Notes under the pieces: generated by a model | The model's input: the letters and a program-made list of their open reading frames with translations, nothing else | Databases searched by the model: none | Told to the model about the DNA's origin: nothing | Made by a program: the position numbers and the translations under genes | In this document: one piece after another, positions 45,169 to 56,247 of the stretch | Layout of the letters: the number at the start of each line of letters is the position of its first letter | Position numbering within the stretch: the stretch's first letter is position 1 | Origin: Lysobacterales bacterium | Lineage (GTDB): Bacteria; Pseudomonadota; Gammaproteobacteria; Xanthomonadales; SZUA-36 | DNA: 62,721 bases | Direction: 5' to 3' | NCBI GenBank assembly: GCA_013001885.1 | Contig: JABDLD010000049.1 | Coordinates: forward strand, 1 to 62,721

Positions 45169-45662
45169 CTTGTTTGTCGGGCCTGCATCCTTTGTGCGGT
45201 CTGCTGCGTGTGCTGATGACATAATGCCACAGCCAGTGCATCCGCGGCGTCTTCGGCCGGCTTTTCTTTCAGCTGCAGCAAAACCGTGATCATGTGCTGA
45301 ATCTGCACCTTGTCCGCCCCGCCCCGGCCCACGATGGCCTGCTTCACGGAACGCGGGGAATATTCGGCCACCGGGATACCCATGGATACGACGGCGCAGA
45401 TCGCGGCGCCGCGAGCCTGGCCGAGTTTCAATGCGGAATTGGCGTTCTTGCTGATGAATACGGTTTCCACTGCGGCCTCGTCCGGGCTGAACTCCTCGAC
45501 CAGTTCGCGAATGCCGTTGAATATGATGCCAAGGCGCTCCGGGAACACCCCGGCCCCGGTTTTGATGACGCCCTGATGCAACGGAGTAACCCTGTCACCG
45601 CTCACTTCGATGATGCCAAAACCGGTAAACCGTGAGCCAGGATCAATACCCAGGATTCTCAT
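45165..45662 (-). CDS. ruvC: Holliday junction resolvase RuvC
   Basis: 165 residues. The RNase-H-fold catalytic acid Asp7 is in ILGIDPGSRFTGFG; further acids are in AAVETVF and the C-terminal EDAADALAVALCH. It cuts Holliday junctions made ready by RuvAB. Its ATG overlaps the yebC stop by 1 nt (TGATG), so translation is probably coupled. Confidence 0.98.
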   Translation of the reverse strand: MRILGIDPGSRFTGFGIIEVSGDRVTPLHQGVIKTGAGVFPERLGIIFNGIRELVEEFSPDEAAVETVFISKNANSALKLGQARGAAICAVVSMGIPVAEYSPRSVKQAIVGRGGADKVQIQHMITVLLQLKEKPAEDAADALAVALCHQHTQQTAQRMQARQTR

Positions 45663-46402
45663 CAATCGTCATATGCCTCGTCGGGGATATCCGCATTCGA
45701 GTAAACGGCCTGGGCGTCGTCCAGGTCTTCCAGGGTATCCAGTAACCGGAGCACTTTCTGGCCGGCATCTACATCGAGTTCAACCTCAACACTTGCCCGC
45801 ATCGTGACCTCGGCATTGGCCGGCGCCAAACCGGCGTCTTCCATCGCCGTCACGACGTCGGAGTACACTTCCGGTGTAGTAACGACCTCGATCGAGCCGT
45901 CATTTTCGGTCACGATGTCGTCAGCCCCGGCTTCCATCGCCACTTCCAGCACGTCCTCTTCCGGCGTGCCGGGCTCAAAATTGAGCACGCCAATCTTGTT
46001 GAACAGGTAAGCCACGGAACCGTCCTGACCCAGGTTTCCTCCGGCTTTTGAAAACGCGTGGCGTACTTCGGCCACGGTGCGGTTGCGGTTATCCGTCATG
46101 GTATCGACCATCACCGCAACGCCGTTCGGGGCATAACCCTCGTAGCGGATTTCCTCGTAAGTCACGCCTTCCAGTTCACCGGTCGCTTTCTTGATGGTCC
46201 GCTCGATTGTGTCTTTCGGCATGTTCACCGCATTGGCCTTCTGGACGGCCAGGCGCAGGCGCGGGTTGGCGTCCGGGTCGCTACCGCCCTCGCGCGCGGC
46301 CACGGTCAATTCGCGGTTCACGCGGGTGAAAATTTTTCCACGCTTGGCGTCCACGGCCTTTTTGCGGTGCTGGATATTGGCCCATTTACTGTGTCCGGCC
46401 AT
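45662..46402 (-). CDS. yebC: YebC/PmpR family protein
   Basis: 246 residues of the TACO1/YebC family: [20 protein letters not shown] at the start and the acidic C-terminal half ([15 protein letters not shown]). Family members act as transcription regulators, and more recent work links them to translation through difficult peptide stretches. It is the usual gene before ruvC. Confidence 0.96.
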   Translation of the reverse strand: MAGHSKWANIQHRKKAVDAKRGKIFTRVNRELTVAAREGGSDPDANPRLRLAVQKANAVNMPKDTIERTIKKATGELEGVTYEEIRYEGYAPNGVAVMVDTMTDNRNRTVAEVRHAFSKAGGNLGQDGSVAYLFNKIGVLNFEPGTPEEDVLEVAMEAGADDIVTENDGSIEVVTTPEVYSDVVTAMEDAGLAPANAEVTMRASVEVELDVDAGQKVLRLLDTLEDLDDAQAVYSNADIPDEAYDD

Positions 46403-46437
46403 CTGGAATTCCTTGCTTGAAAGTTAAACAGTGCATT

Positions 46438-47079
46438 TTAACATGCGACCGGCCAGTCGAAGCCACCGGTATCGAGAAAACAGGCCGCCTGCCGAGCTAC
46501 CTCGGCGGAATACAGCATGCTGGTGTGCGTCACGGGCATCAGCAGGTGATCCTTCAGGCCGGTGGTTCGTGTTTCGTCGACTGCAACCGTGCCGTCGCCG
46601 GGCTTGCCGGTTCCGCCCAGCAACAGGCCGAGGCCAACAGCCCTGGTGCCTGCAATCATGCCGGTCTCCCGGTTGTCAACCAGACGCCCGTAGCCGCTCT
46701 GCAGGGCATTTCTGACCTCGCCCAACAGTCTCGCGCCGCCCGGAACCCGCTCAGAGCGGCGCGCGATGATACTGCCGTCCAGCGGGCTGCCCAGCAGCAC
46801 CACCCTGCCGGGCGCCAGGTCATTGGGCCGGTTGAGCATATGCAGAATCACCAGGCCGCCCAGGCTGTGGCCGACAAAATGCTGACGCTGTGCGCCGGAC
46901 TGCGCGGCAAAGTCCATCAGTTCATGCGAATGCCGGTCGATTTCACCTGCAGTCGAACGATAGGAAAACCGCCGGACGGCGAACCCCTGGGCCTGCAGAT
47001 TTCTGTCCAGTCGGGCCATGGCCCAGGAACCGAACCACAGGCCGTGAACCAGGATGACTTCGGCAGTGACAGCTTTCAC
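46438..47079 (-). CDS. Alpha/beta hydrolase, lipase-like
   Basis: 213 residues. The oxyanion motif VILVHGLWFGSW and nucleophile GHSLGGLV are clear; an Asp/His pair is likely in DGTVAVDET and PVTHTSML. No signal peptide. Ends 35 nt before yebC and starts 4 nt after rarD, so it shares the housekeeping transcript. It resembles small lipases/permease-like esterases annotated near yebC; the substrate is unknown. Confidence 0.85.
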   Translation of the reverse strand: MKAVTAEVILVHGLWFGSWAMARLDRNLQAQGFAVRRFSYRSTAGEIDRHSHELMDFAAQSGAQRQHFVGHSLGGLVILHMLNRPNDLAPGRVVLLGSPLDGSIIARRSERVPGGARLLGEVRNALQSGYGRLVDNRETGMIAGTRAVGLGLLLGGTGKPGDGTVAVDETRTTGLKDHLLMPVTHTSMLYSAEVARQAACFLDTGGFDWPVAC

Positions 47080-47083
47080 GCCG

Positions 47084-47998
47084 TCAGCGGCCCTTTGCCT
47101 GTCGCGAACGCAGGTAACTCTCCAGCGAGACCATCGCCAGCGCCAGCCAGATGCAGATAAACGCCACCGCGTGGCCCCGGGTAAACGCCTCCCCGTATAC
47201 GAATACGGACAACAGGAATGTCAGCGAGGGTGCAATGTACTGAAAAAAGCCCACGGTCGAGAGGCGCAGATTCCGCGCCGCCACGTTGAACCAGACCAGG
47301 GGCAGCACCGTGACGAGGCCCGCCAGGATCAGCAGGACATCGATCTTCAGGTCGCCCCCGGCGAATTCCAGCGTTCCCCGGCGCACCAGCCAGGCGACAT
47401 ACGCCACAGCCGGCAGGGCCAGCAACAGCGTCTCCCACAACAAACCGATCATCGGCCCGACATCCAGCATTTTTCGGATCAAGCCGTAGGCGCCGAAGGA
47501 AAGGGCCAGGCTCACGGATATCCAGGGCGGCGTGCCCAGGTACCAGCCCAGGTAGACCGTGCCCAGCGCGGCGATCAAGACACCCGCCGTCTGAATCCTG
47601 GTGAGGCGCTCCTGCAGGAACACGAATCCGAGCACAACGCTGACCAGGGGTGTGATGAAGTAGCCGAGACTGGTGGCCAGTATCCGGTCATTCATCACGG
47701 CCCAGACAAACACCAGCCAGTTGAACGCCACCAGCAGACCGGATATCAGCAAAACCCCGACGGTGCGCGTCGGCAGGCGCATCCGCTGCCACAGTCCCGG
47801 GCCGTCGCGCAGCCAGAGGAAACCGGCCAGCAGCGGAATGGACCACAAGATACGGTGCGCGATCACCTCGAGCGGCGCCACGCTCAGTATCTGCTTGAAA
47901 TATATCGGCGCCAGCCCCCAAAAAATGTACGCAGCTAATGCTGCCGTGACGCCGATGCGCTCAGCGCTGTGTGGTTGCTTGCCTGCGGCGGGCTTCAA
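47084..47998 (-). CDS. rarD: RarD-type EamA transporter
   Basis: 304 residues with ten hydrophobic helices in two EamA repeats. The start [20 protein letters not shown] and [10 protein letters not shown] are typical of RarD (chloramphenicol-sensitive protein family), a drug/metabolite exporter. It overlaps the aspS stop by 4 nt. Confidence 0.9.
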   Translation of the reverse strand: MKPAAGKQPHSAERIGVTAALAAYIFWGLAPIYFKQILSVAPLEVIAHRILWSIPLLAGFLWLRDGPGLWQRMRLPTRTVGVLLISGLLVAFNWLVFVWAVMNDRILATSLGYFITPLVSVVLGFVFLQERLTRIQTAGVLIAALGTVYLGWYLGTPPWISVSLALSFGAYGLIRKMLDVGPMIGLLWETLLLALPAVAYVAWLVRRGTLEFAGGDLKIDVLLILAGLVTVLPLVWFNVAARNLRLSTVGFFQYIAPSLTFLLSVFVYGEAFTRGHAVAFICIWLALAMVSLESYLRSRQAKGR

Positions 47999-49761
47999 CG
48001 TTCCTTGCTGACATTCCGAATGTGCAGTTCAGCGACCTGGTCGTCAGGTATCGGGGACGGCGCGCCGGTCAGCAGGCACTGGGCCGTCGTAGTCTTGGGG
48101 AACGCAATCACGTCACGAATTGATTCTTCGCCGGACATCAGGGCCGCGATGCGGTCCAGGCCGAACGCGATCCCGCCGTGTGGCGGACAGCCGTACTTCA
48201 GCGCCTCCAGCAGGAATCCGAATTTCTGTTGCGCCTCTTCCTCGCCGATGCCCAGCAGCTTGAACACGGCCTGCTGCATTTCCGGGTTGTGAATACGGAT
48301 GGAACCGCCGCCGATCTCAGCACCGTTAAGAACCATGTCATACCCCTTGGACAGGGATCCGGAGGGGTCGGCCAGCAAAGCCCCGGCGTCGGATATTGCA
48401 GGCGCGGTGAAAGGGTGATGCATCGCCATGTGGCGGCCGGCTTCCTCGTCGTACTCGAACATCGGGAATTCCGTTATCCATAACGGGTGCCAGCCCTCCG
48501 CCGCGAGGCCGCGGTCGTGTCCGGATTTGACCAGCAACTGGCCCATGAAAGTGCTGACGGTAAGCCATTCACCCGCACCAAACAGCAGGATGTCGCCCGA
48601 CTGCGCGCCGGTGGCGCCGGCGATGCCCTGCCAGGCTTTTTTGTCCAGGAACTTGGCGACCGGAGACTGCAGCCCGTCGAGACCGGCCGACGCGTCGTTG
48701 ACCTTGATCCAGGCCAGGCCGCGGGCGCCGTAACGGCCGGCGTAGGCAGCATAATCATCGATCTGTTTACGCGACAGCTCGGCGCCACCCGGAATGCGCA
48801 AAGCGGCGACCCGCGCGCCGTCTTCATTGGCCGGGCCCGCAAAAACCTTGAATTCAATGTGGGCAACATGTTCATCCACGTCAACCAACTCCAGCGGCAG
48901 GCGCAAATCAGGCTTGTCGGAACCGTAGCGGTCCATGGCTTCGCGCCAGGTCAGCCGCGGAAACGGGTCCGGCAGATCAGATCCCAGCGTATCTTTGAAT
49001 ACCTCGCGAATCATGGTTTCCGCCAGAGCCTGCACATGCGCCTCTTCGACGAAAGCCATTTCGATGTCCAGCTGGGTAAATTCCGGCTGGCGGTCTGCTC
49101 GCAGGTCCTCGTCGCGAAAACAGCGAGCGATCTGGTAGTAACGGTCCATGCCGGACATCATCAGCAACTGTTTGAACAGCTGTGGCGATTGCGGCAAGGC
49201 GAAATACTGCCCTGCATGCACCCGGCTGGGAACGAGGTAATCCCGGGCGCCTTCGGGCGTCGCCTTGGTCAGGATTGGAGTCTCGAGCTCAGTAAACCGG
49301 GCATTGTCCAGGCTGCGGCGAATCGCCTGGTACATGCGGGCCCGCACCCGCAGGTTGTGTTGCATGCGCGGCCGGCGCAGGTCCAGGTAACGGTACTTCA
49401 GGCGAATTTCTTCGCCGTCCTCGTCCGTCATCAGCAGCGGCATCGGGGCCGACGCGTTGAGCAACTCCACTTCGTCGGCAACGACCTCGATTTTTCCGGT
49501 TGCCATGGACTCATTCCACTGGCTCTCCGGCCGCATCCGGACACGGCCGCTGATCCGCACGCAAAATTCATTGCGCAGGGCTTCGGCCGCCTTGAACGCC
49601 GGGCTCTCTGGCTCGACCACGACCTGAACAATTCCGACATGATCCCGCAGGCCGATAAAAATCAGTCCTCCGAGGTCCCTCCGGCGATCGATCCAGCCGC
49701 ACAGCCGAACGGTCTGGTCGGCCAGTTGTTCATTCACTTCGCCACAAAGATGTGTGCGCAT
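47995..49761 (-). CDS. aspS: Aspartyl-tRNA synthetase
   Basis: 588 residues of the bacterial type: OB-fold anticodon-binding domain ([19 protein letters not shown]), class II motif 2 ([20 protein letters not shown]), the GAD insertion (about 285-415), and motif 3 ([15 protein letters not shown]). It charges tRNA-Asp; whether it also charges tRNA-Asn cannot be judged from this window. Confidence 0.98.
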   Translation of the reverse strand: MRTHLCGEVNEQLADQTVRLCGWIDRRRDLGGLIFIGLRDHVGIVQVVVEPESPAFKAAEALRNEFCVRISGRVRMRPESQWNESMATGKIEVVADEVELLNASAPMPLLMTDEDGEEIRLKYRYLDLRRPRMQHNLRVRARMYQAIRRSLDNARFTELETPILTKATPEGARDYLVPSRVHAGQYFALPQSPQLFKQLLMMSGMDRYYQIARCFRDEDLRADRQPEFTQLDIEMAFVEEAHVQALAETMIREVFKDTLGSDLPDPFPRLTWREAMDRYGSDKPDLRLPLELVDVDEHVAHIEFKVFAGPANEDGARVAALRIPGGAELSRKQIDDYAAYAGRYGARGLAWIKVNDASAGLDGLQSPVAKFLDKKAWQGIAGATGAQSGDILLFGAGEWLTVSTFMGQLLVKSGHDRGLAAEGWHPLWITEFPMFEYDEEAGRHMAMHHPFTAPAISDAGALLADPSGSLSKGYDMVLNGAEIGGGSIRIHNPEMQQAVFKLLGIGEEEAQQKFGFLLEALKYGCPPHGGIAFGLDRIAALMSGEESIRDVIAFPKTTTAQCLLTGAPSPIPDDQVAELHIRNVSKER

Positions 49762-49797
49762 TTTCTTGCTCCCGTTGAGCGGTTGTCACAAAGGGCG

Positions 49798-50097
49798 TCA
49801 GTCTGCGCTGGGCTTGGCGGCTGCAGGCTTCTTTTCGCTGGTGGTGGACGCCTCGGGTTTGGCTGCGGGCTTGGCGCTGCCCGCGCCTTCGCCGTCATGC
49901 AGGTTCTTCTTTTTGCCCTTCTTGAAATCGGTTTCGTACCAGCCGGCTCCTTTGAGGCGAAAACCGGCGGCTGATACCAGCCGGACGAGTTTCGGCTTGC
50001 CGCAGTCCGGGCAATCCTTAAGCGGCTCATCGTTGATACGCTGCAGTTTTTCGACGTCGTGACCGCACGCCTGGCACTGGTATTCATATATCGGCAT
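49798..50097 (-). CDS. FmdB-family zinc-ribbon protein
   Basis: 99 residues from the ATG at 50097. The zinc ribbon is CxxC near the start (YQCQACGHDVE) with a second pair (DCPDCGKPK). The rest is a low-complexity Ala/Lys/Pro tail. FmdB proteins are small regulators of unsettled role, commonly placed before aspS as here. The longer start would add nine residues with no support. Confidence 0.9.
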   Translation of the reverse strand: MPIYEYQCQACGHDVEKLQRINDEPLKDCPDCGKPKLVRLVSAAGFRLKGAGWYETDFKKGKKKNLHDGEGAGSAKPAAKPEASTTSEKKPAAAKPSAD

Positions 50098-50242
50098 AGT
50101 TTTTACCCTGGTATAGCCGGACAATTATAGATTAAGTGTCTTGAAATGGGGACAATCCATCGAGTTTTCCACAACCTCCGCAGCAAGGGGTCTGATATCA
50201 TTCAGGGTTGGGTTACGAATCGTCTTTTCGGAGTGAATTTTA

Positions 50243-51928
50243 ATGAAAGCCAACACCATTCTCATCATCTCCGCGCTGTTTTTTCTGACCGCGTGTCAGC
50301 AAGCTGAAAGTCCGGCCCCGGAAAATTCCGCAGGCGAGCCCGAGGTCGCAGTGCGGGAACTGCCGGCAGAGCTCGCCGTTGAACAGCCGTCCCGATATGA
50401 CATTTACGCTACCGTCAGGCTGACGACAGATTTGAGCCATCTCACGGACAGCCAGCGGCAGATGATCCCGTTGCTGATCGAAGCCTCCAAAATCATGGAC
50501 GACCTGTTCTGGTTGCAGGCCTACGGCGACCGGGAACCCTTGCTTAACTCGATTGACGACCCGGCTCAGCGCCGGTTTGCGGATATCAATTACGGACCAT
50601 GGGACCGGTTGGCGGCAGACCAGCCGTTTGTCGAAAATGCCGGCCCCAAGCCGCTCGGCGCCGGATTTTACCCGCGAGACATGAGCAAGGAGGAGTTTGA
50701 AGCCTGGGGCCAGGAAGGCAAGGACGGCCTGTACACGCTGGTCAAGCGGAACGAAGCGGGTGAACTGTACCTGCAAACGTACAGCGAGGCTTATGCCGCC
50801 CAGCTCAGGGATTCGGCGGGCCTGTTGCGGCAGGCTGCGGAACTGGCGGAGGACCCTGAGTTCGCGAATTACCTGCTGATGCGCGCATCGGCGTTGGAAA
50901 CCGACAATTTTCAGCCCTCCGACATGGCCTGGATGGACATGAAAAACAACCCGATTGAGCTGGTAATCGGCCCGATCGAAACCTACGAGGACCTGCTGTT
51001 TGGCTACCGGGCGGCATATGAATCCTATGTGCTGATAAAGGACCAGGAATGGAGTGAGCGGCTGGCGCGGTTCGCGCAGTACCTGCCGGAGCTGCAGACC
51101 GGCCTGCCGGTACCTGAAGCCTACAAGCAGGAAATGCCGGGATCAGACGCCGACCTGAACGCCTATGACGTGGTTTACTACGCCGGGCACTCCAACGCCG
51201 GCTCGAAAACCATCGCCATCAACCTGCCCAATGACGAGGAAGTACAGCTGGCCAAGGGCACCCGCCGCCTGCAACTGAAGAACGCGATGCTGGCGAAATA
51301 CAACCAGATACTGGTCCCGATATCCGACATGCTGATCGCGGAAGACCAACGCGAACACGTCACCTTCCAATCGTTTTTCGGCAACACGATGTTTCACGAA
51401 GTCGCCCACGGCCTGGGTATCAAGACCACGCTGGACGGGCAAAGCACCGTGCGCCACGCGATGAAGGAACACGCCTCGGCCCTGGAAGAAGGCAAGGCGG
51501 ATATCCTGGGGCTGTACATGGTCCAGAAACTGCGTGAAAAAGGGGAAATCACCGAGGGTGAGTTGATGGACGACTATGTAACCTTCATGGCCGGAATTTT
51601 CCGCTCGGTGCGTTTCGGCGCCAGCAGCGCGCACGGCAAGGCGAACATGATCCGCTTCAACTTCTTCAAACAGGCTGGCGCGTTCAGCCGGGACGACGAG
51701 ACCGGAGCTTACCGGGTCAACCTGCCTGAATTCGAACAGGCGGTAAAAGACCTGAGCAACCGGCTGCTGACTCTGCAAGGTGACGGGGACTACGCCGCTG
51801 TCGATGCATTCGTCGCGGAAATGGGCACCGTGGGTTCACAACTGCAGACAGACCTCGACCGCCTCGCCTCGGCTGCCATCCCGGTAGATATTGTGTTCGA
51901 ACAGGGCACCGGGGTGCTGGGCCTGTAG
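50243..51928 (+). CDS. M49 (dipeptidyl-peptidase III)-like lipoprotein
   Basis: 561 residues. Lipobox LTAC (Cys18) predicts a membrane lipoprotein. Zinc site: HEVAHGLG (His385, Glu386, His389) and EEGKADILG (Glu415/416) about 27 residues later, an arrangement of the M49 family. Classic DPP III has HExxxH; this one has HExxH, as some plant and bacterial relatives do. Such enzymes remove dipeptides from peptide ends. It is alone upstream of proB (15 nt gap), so it may be co-transcribed with proline synthesis genes; a link through peptide nitrogen is only a guess. Confidence 0.82.
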   Translation: MKANTILIISALFFLTACQQAESPAPENSAGEPEVAVRELPAELAVEQPSRYDIYATVRLTTDLSHLTDSQRQMIPLLIEASKIMDDLFWLQAYGDREPLLNSIDDPAQRRFADINYGPWDRLAADQPFVENAGPKPLGAGFYPRDMSKEEFEAWGQEGKDGLYTLVKRNEAGELYLQTYSEAYAAQLRDSAGLLRQAAELAEDPEFANYLLMRASALETDNFQPSDMAWMDMKNNPIELVIGPIETYEDLLFGYRAAYESYVLIKDQEWSERLARFAQYLPELQTGLPVPEAYKQEMPGSDADLNAYDVVYYAGHSNAGSKTIAINLPNDEEVQLAKGTRRLQLKNAMLAKYNQILVPISDMLIAEDQREHVTFQSFFGNTMFHEVAHGLGIKTTLDGQSTVRHAMKEHASALEEGKADILGLYMVQKLREKGEITEGELMDDYVTFMAGIFRSVRFGASSAHGKANMIRFNFFKQAGAFSRDDETGAYRVNLPEFEQAVKDLSNRLLTLQGDGDYAAVDAFVAEMGTVGSQLQTDLDRLASAAIPVDIVFEQGTGVLGL

Positions 51929-51943
51929 CCCCCGGCAACGCCG

Positions 51944-53023
51944 ATGGAACAGCGCATTGTCGTAAAAATCGGCAGCCAGGTTCTATGTGACCCGCAAGGC
52001 GAACTGAACCGGCAAGTGCTCGGCAGCCTGGTCGATCAGCTTAGCCGGCTGGTTGCGGGCGGCTGGCAGGTGCTGCTGGTGTCATCCGGAGCGGTTGCAG
52101 CAGGGCAAGGCGTTTCAGCCAGCCATTTGCAGCGCATCAGTGATCCGGTCGCACGAAAGCAAGTACTGGCTGCCACCGGCCAGGTCCGGCTGATGGAGAC
52201 CTATCGCAACCTGTTCGGACAGCACGACCTGACCGTCGCCCAGGTCCTGGCCAGCAAGAGCGATTTCCAGACACGCCGGCATTATCTTAATATGCGCAGT
52301 TGCATCGAGGCACTGCTTACCGCCGGCATCGTTCCCATCGTCAATGAAAACGATGTGGTCGCCATCACCGAGTTGATGTTCACCGACAACGATGAACTGG
52401 CCGGCCTGCTGGCGGGGATGGTGAATGCCGATCTACTGTGTTTGTTGAGCACGGTGCCCGGCGTTTTTGACGGAGACCCGGACGATCCGGAAACCCGTTG
52501 TATTGAAACCTGGGACGACGAGCAGCACCAGATCGAGGACATCGTGCTGCGCGGAACCTCGGCTCTGGGACGCGGCGGGATGCACAGTAAGCTGGCGATC
52601 GCCCGCAAGGTTGCCAAACTGGGCACCGAAGTGATCATCGCCGACGGCAGCGATCCCGAAATCCTGCTCCATCTTACCGGGGCGCAAGCGACCGGAACCC
52701 GTTTTCCGGCCATTGGCGAAGCGTCGTCGGCCAAACGCTGGCTGGCCAGCGCTGACGGGCATGCCGCCGGTTATGTCACCGTGAACAGGGGGGCAGAAGC
52801 CGCCCTGCTGGACCGAAACCGCCTGGCCAGCCTGCTACCGGTTGGCATCGAATCGGTCGAAGGCCCATTCAATGATGGTGACGTGATCCAGATACGCAAC
52901 CCGGACGGGGACGTTCTGGGTTGCGGACGGGCGCGATACAGCCATGAAGAAGCCGATCGCCTGAAAGGGCAGCGCGGACAAAAAGCCCTGGTTCATTACG
53001 ATTATCTGTACCTCGTGGATTAA
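51944..53023 (+). CDS. proB: Glutamate 5-kinase
   Basis: 359 residues. Amino-acid-kinase fold: [45 protein letters not shown], and [15 protein letters not shown]. The C-terminal PUA domain (about 275-355) is present. It phosphorylates glutamate in proline synthesis and is normally inhibited by proline. proA follows by 13 nt. Confidence 0.97.
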   Translation: MEQRIVVKIGSQVLCDPQGELNRQVLGSLVDQLSRLVAGGWQVLLVSSGAVAAGQGVSASHLQRISDPVARKQVLAATGQVRLMETYRNLFGQHDLTVAQVLASKSDFQTRRHYLNMRSCIEALLTAGIVPIVNENDVVAITELMFTDNDELAGLLAGMVNADLLCLLSTVPGVFDGDPDDPETRCIETWDDEQHQIEDIVLRGTSALGRGGMHSKLAIARKVAKLGTEVIIADGSDPEILLHLTGAQATGTRFPAIGEASSAKRWLASADGHAAGYVTVNRGAEAALLDRNRLASLLPVGIESVEGPFNDGDVIQIRNPDGDVLGCGRARYSHEEADRLKGQRGQKALVHYDYLYLVD

Positions 53024-53036
53024 TGGAAACACGCTG

Positions 53037-54305
53037 ATGACTGACCAGCAGAACTACCTCGACAACGGCCTGAAACAGGCGCGCACGGCATCCAGGGAAC
53101 TGGCCGTGTCCGAAGATACACTGATCCGAAACGTGCTTGCCGGGTTGGCCGACCGGGCGCTTGAAGCCTGTGGCGAAATACTGGCCGCCAACCGCCTTGA
53201 CCTGTCCCGGATGCCGGAAAGCGACCCGAAGTACGACCGCCTGTTGCTGAACGAGGACCGGGTCAGGGCCATTACCGATGATTTGCGGTTTGTTGCCAAA
53301 CTGCCTTGTCCGGTCGGTGAAGTGCTGGAGCAACGACGCCTGGACAACGGCCTTGAACTGAGCAAGGTTCGGGTTCCCATGGGTGTCATCGCGGTGATTT
53401 TTGAGTCCCGTCCCAACGTGACTTTCGATGTTTTTGCACTTTGCCTGAAATCCCGCAACGCCTGCGTGCTGAAGGGCAGCAGCGACGCGCATGAGACCAA
53501 CCAGGTGATCGTGGGGCTGATGCACGAAGTGCTCACCGCAAACGGAATCGACCCGGCCGCCGTGTTCCTGGCTCCGCCGGAGCGCGAATGGCTGCCGCAG
53601 ATCCTGCAAGCCGTGGGCTACATCGACCTGGCCATTCCCCGGGGCTCCAAAGGCCTGATAGATTTCGTACGGGACAACGCACGTATTCCGGTCATCGAAA
53701 CCGGTGCAGGTATCGTGCACACCTACGTCGACAGCAGCGCAGACCTGGAAAGCGCCCGCTCCATCATCACCAACGCCAAGACGCGCCGGGTTAGCGTATG
53801 CAATGCACTGGACACCCTGGTTCTGCATCGCGATCTGTTGCCGGAACTACCCGGCCTGATGCGGGAAATGGGTGAACGGCACCGGGTTGAAGTGTTTGCG
53901 GACCGGGAAGCGTTCACCGCACTGGATGGAGCCTATGCGGGAACCCTGAATCACGCGGAAGAACAGCATTTCGGGCAGGAATTCCTGTCCCTGCGGATGT
54001 CAATCAGGACCGTGGCCAATCTTGATGAGGCGCTGGACCACATTCACCGCTTCAGCTCACGGCACTCAGAGGCCATCGTTGCCGAAGACGCCGCCACGAT
54101 CGAGAAATTCCTCGAGCGGGTTGATGCGGCGGCCGTCTACGCCAATGCCTCGACCGCGTTTACGGACGGCGGCCAGTTTGGCATGGGCGCCGAGATCGGC
54201 ATCAGCACGCAGAAACTGCATGCGCGAGGTCCGATGGCCCTGCCCGAACTCACCAGCTACAAGTGGGTGGTGCGCGGGAACGGACAGGTTCGCGCGACCG
54301 GCTGA
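53037..54305 (+). CDS. proA: Gamma-glutamyl phosphate reductase
   Basis: 422 residues of the aldehyde-dehydrogenase superfamily: [31 protein letters not shown], the nucleophile region [13 protein letters not shown] (catalytic Cys), and [15 protein letters not shown] reduction to glutamate semialdehyde, the second proline step. Its stop overlaps the next gene's ATG by 1 nt. Confidence 0.97.
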   Translation: MTDQQNYLDNGLKQARTASRELAVSEDTLIRNVLAGLADRALEACGEILAANRLDLSRMPESDPKYDRLLLNEDRVRAITDDLRFVAKLPCPVGEVLEQRRLDNGLELSKVRVPMGVIAVIFESRPNVTFDVFALCLKSRNACVLKGSSDAHETNQVIVGLMHEVLTANGIDPAAVFLAPPEREWLPQILQAVGYIDLAIPRGSKGLIDFVRDNARIPVIETGAGIVHTYVDSSADLESARSIITNAKTRRVSVCNALDTLVLHRDLLPELPGLMREMGERHRVEVFADREAFTALDGAYAGTLNHAEEQHFGQEFLSLRMSIRTVANLDEALDHIHRFSSRHSEAIVAEDAATIEKFLERVDAAAVYANASTAFTDGGQFGMGAEIGISTQKLHARGPMALPELTSYKWVVRGNGQVRATG

Positions 54306-55051
54306 TGGCCAAGGTCCTCGTCTTTCAGCACGTGCCGGCGGAACCACTCGGCACCCTGGACCCGATGCTCAGGAACCGGGGCCACCGAATCCGTTATGTT
54401 AATTTCCACCGTGACCCGGATGCGCGGCCTGATGTCAGCCGCTACGATGCACTGATCGTTCTCGGCGGTCCGCAAATGCCGGACCAGGGAGACATCCATC
54501 CGCATCTGAACGTGGAGATGCGTTGTATCGAGGAGGCGCTGAAGCGCGAAATTCCGCTGCTTGGAATCTGCCTCGGAGCGCAGCTGCTGGCCTATACACT
54601 GGGCGGCGGAGTCCGGCCGATGAAAGAATGGGAGATTGGCTGGTACGAATTGCAGCCCACCCACCTGTCCGCGGCTGACCCCGTATTCTGTGCGCTGGTG
54701 GAACCACACCCGGTGTTCCAATGGCACGGCTACACGTTTGACCTGCCGGCCGGCGCAATCCACCTGGCGAGGTCAGATACCTGCGAAAACCAGGCCTTTC
54801 GCTACGGGCACCATGCCTACGGACTGCAGTGCCACCTGGAGCTGGACGAGCGCCTGATCAATCGCTGGCTCAGCATGCCGGAATACGTGGCCGTCCTGGA
54901 AGCGAACTCCCACGACGGGGACGCAGCGGGTATCCGGCAGCAAACCCACGAACTGATCGGGCAGTCGGCCGCTCTCAGCGCTGAAATGTTCGGGCAGTTC
55001 CTGCATCCGCTGGGCGAGCGCAATTCCCGGCACGTGCTGCCCTCAAGGTAG
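54305..55051 (+). CDS. Class I glutamine amidotransferase
   Basis: 248 residues. GATase1 fold with nucleophile Cys89 in GICLGAQLLAY and a C-terminal His/Glu region (YGLQCHLELDERL). It resembles stand-alone GMP-synthase-like glutaminases that act on or with small substrates. TGATG joins it to proA, so it is translationally coupled. Its end overlaps the convergent AraC-type gene by 9 nt. Confidence 0.85.
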   Translation: MAKVLVFQHVPAEPLGTLDPMLRNRGHRIRYVNFHRDPDARPDVSRYDALIVLGGPQMPDQGDIHPHLNVEMRCIEEALKREIPLLGICLGAQLLAYTLGGGVRPMKEWEIGWYELQPTHLSAADPVFCALVEPHPVFQWHGYTFDLPAGAIHLARSDTCENQAFRYGHHAYGLQCHLELDERLINRWLSMPEYVAVLEANSHDGDAAGIRQQTHELIGQSAALSAEMFGQFLHPLGERNSRHVLPSR

Positions 55052-56119
55052 CGAATGCCCGCTGGCGATCGCCGTTTCTCCAGCTCGGAGCCTTTCACGA
55101 ATCTGGGTACGGTCGCGCCAAAGCCCCGGGGGCAAGCCATACCAGCGCCTGAAGGCATTATTGAAAGCGGCCTGGTCCCCGTACCCCAGCATTGCGGCGG
55201 CCTGGGTCAACGTTACATCGGTATTGAGCAGATAATCGGCTACCAGCTCACGCCGGGCGCGATCCACAATATCCCGGAAGGAGGCGTCCGATTGCCGCAG
55301 TTCGCGCTGCAAAGTGCGCGGGTGGGTGCGCAGAATGTCGGCTACGGCCTGTAGGGAACATCTGCCGGTGGGCAACAATTGGTGCACCAGCAGCACCACG
55401 CGCCGGATGCGGTTGTCTTCTGCGTCGTCGAGGTGATCACGGATATAGTCCAGGGCAACACTCCGGAATTCAGCATTCGCAGTAGGAACCGGCCGGTTAA
55501 GGACTGCAACTGGAAAGGTCAGGGCATTCAATGAACGGCCAAATGAAAGGCTGGATCCAAACCGTCGCACCAGCGGCAGCAATTCATCAGGCCGGCGGTG
55601 CGTGAATTGAACGTGGTCGCAGCGAAAGGAAGGCTCCACCAGCATCTCGAGCAGACTCTGGCCGATGCCCATACTCAACTCGTTGATTTGGCGTTGTGCG
55701 CGCAATCCCGGGATCAGGACCTCAAAGGTTAGCGATGCATGGTCCTTGTCGCTGCTTACGACCTGCACGCCGACCCCGGGGGAGTGCATATACACGAACG
55801 TCGCGATTGCTTTAAGGGAGTCTCCGACTGTATTTGAATAATGCGCGATTAATGCCGCCGGCCCGAGAATGTCAATGTCCTGGTAGCCAGACAGGCGGAG
55901 CCCGAAATCAGGGCAGTCTAATTCCGAGGCGCAGTCTTGCAAAAGGTGAATCATGGCGGCGTAAGAGATGCGACTGTCCGGGGAGGCTAATGCTTCAGGC
56001 GAAATACCGGCGGCGGTCAGCAGGGACTCGGCTTCACCGCCAAGGTTAGCCACCAGGCGCCTGAACCCCAGTAGTCCAGCGGCGCGGATAGTCTGGTCAG
56101 ATGTCTGTTGCCTGAACAT
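55043..56119 (-). CDS. AraC-type transcription regulator
   Basis: 358 residues from the ATG at 56119. An N-terminal ligand domain (about 20-200, arabinose-binding-like as in OruR/ArgR-type regulators: SRISYAAMIHLLQDCASELD, DFGLRLSGYQDI) and a C-terminal double helix-turn-helix (CSLQAVADILRTHPRTLQREL; VTLTQAAAMLGYGDQAAFNNAF). It is divergent from the glycyl radical enzyme gene with 128 bp between, so it is the likely regulator of that gene in response to a small molecule. Confidence 0.9.
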   Translation of the reverse strand: MFRQQTSDQTIRAAGLLGFRRLVANLGGEAESLLTAAGISPEALASPDSRISYAAMIHLLQDCASELDCPDFGLRLSGYQDIDILGPAALIAHYSNTVGDSLKAIATFVYMHSPGVGVQVVSSDKDHASLTFEVLIPGLRAQRQINELSMGIGQSLLEMLVEPSFRCDHVQFTHRRPDELLPLVRRFGSSLSFGRSLNALTFPVAVLNRPVPTANAEFRSVALDYIRDHLDDAEDNRIRRVVLLVHQLLPTGRCSLQAVADILRTHPRTLQRELRQSDASFRDIVDRARRELVADYLLNTDVTLTQAAAMLGYGDQAAFNNAFRRWYGLPPGLWRDRTQIRERLRAGETAIASGHSLP

Positions 56120-56247
56120 GGCAGATACCATCAATGTCTACGTTGTGCGTTGTCGTAAAATATAAATAGTTTGTCGCCAATCCACAATACTCATGTCTGC
56201 TAACGATGCAAAATTTCTGCAAGCAACGCACACATGGAGACCAGATC

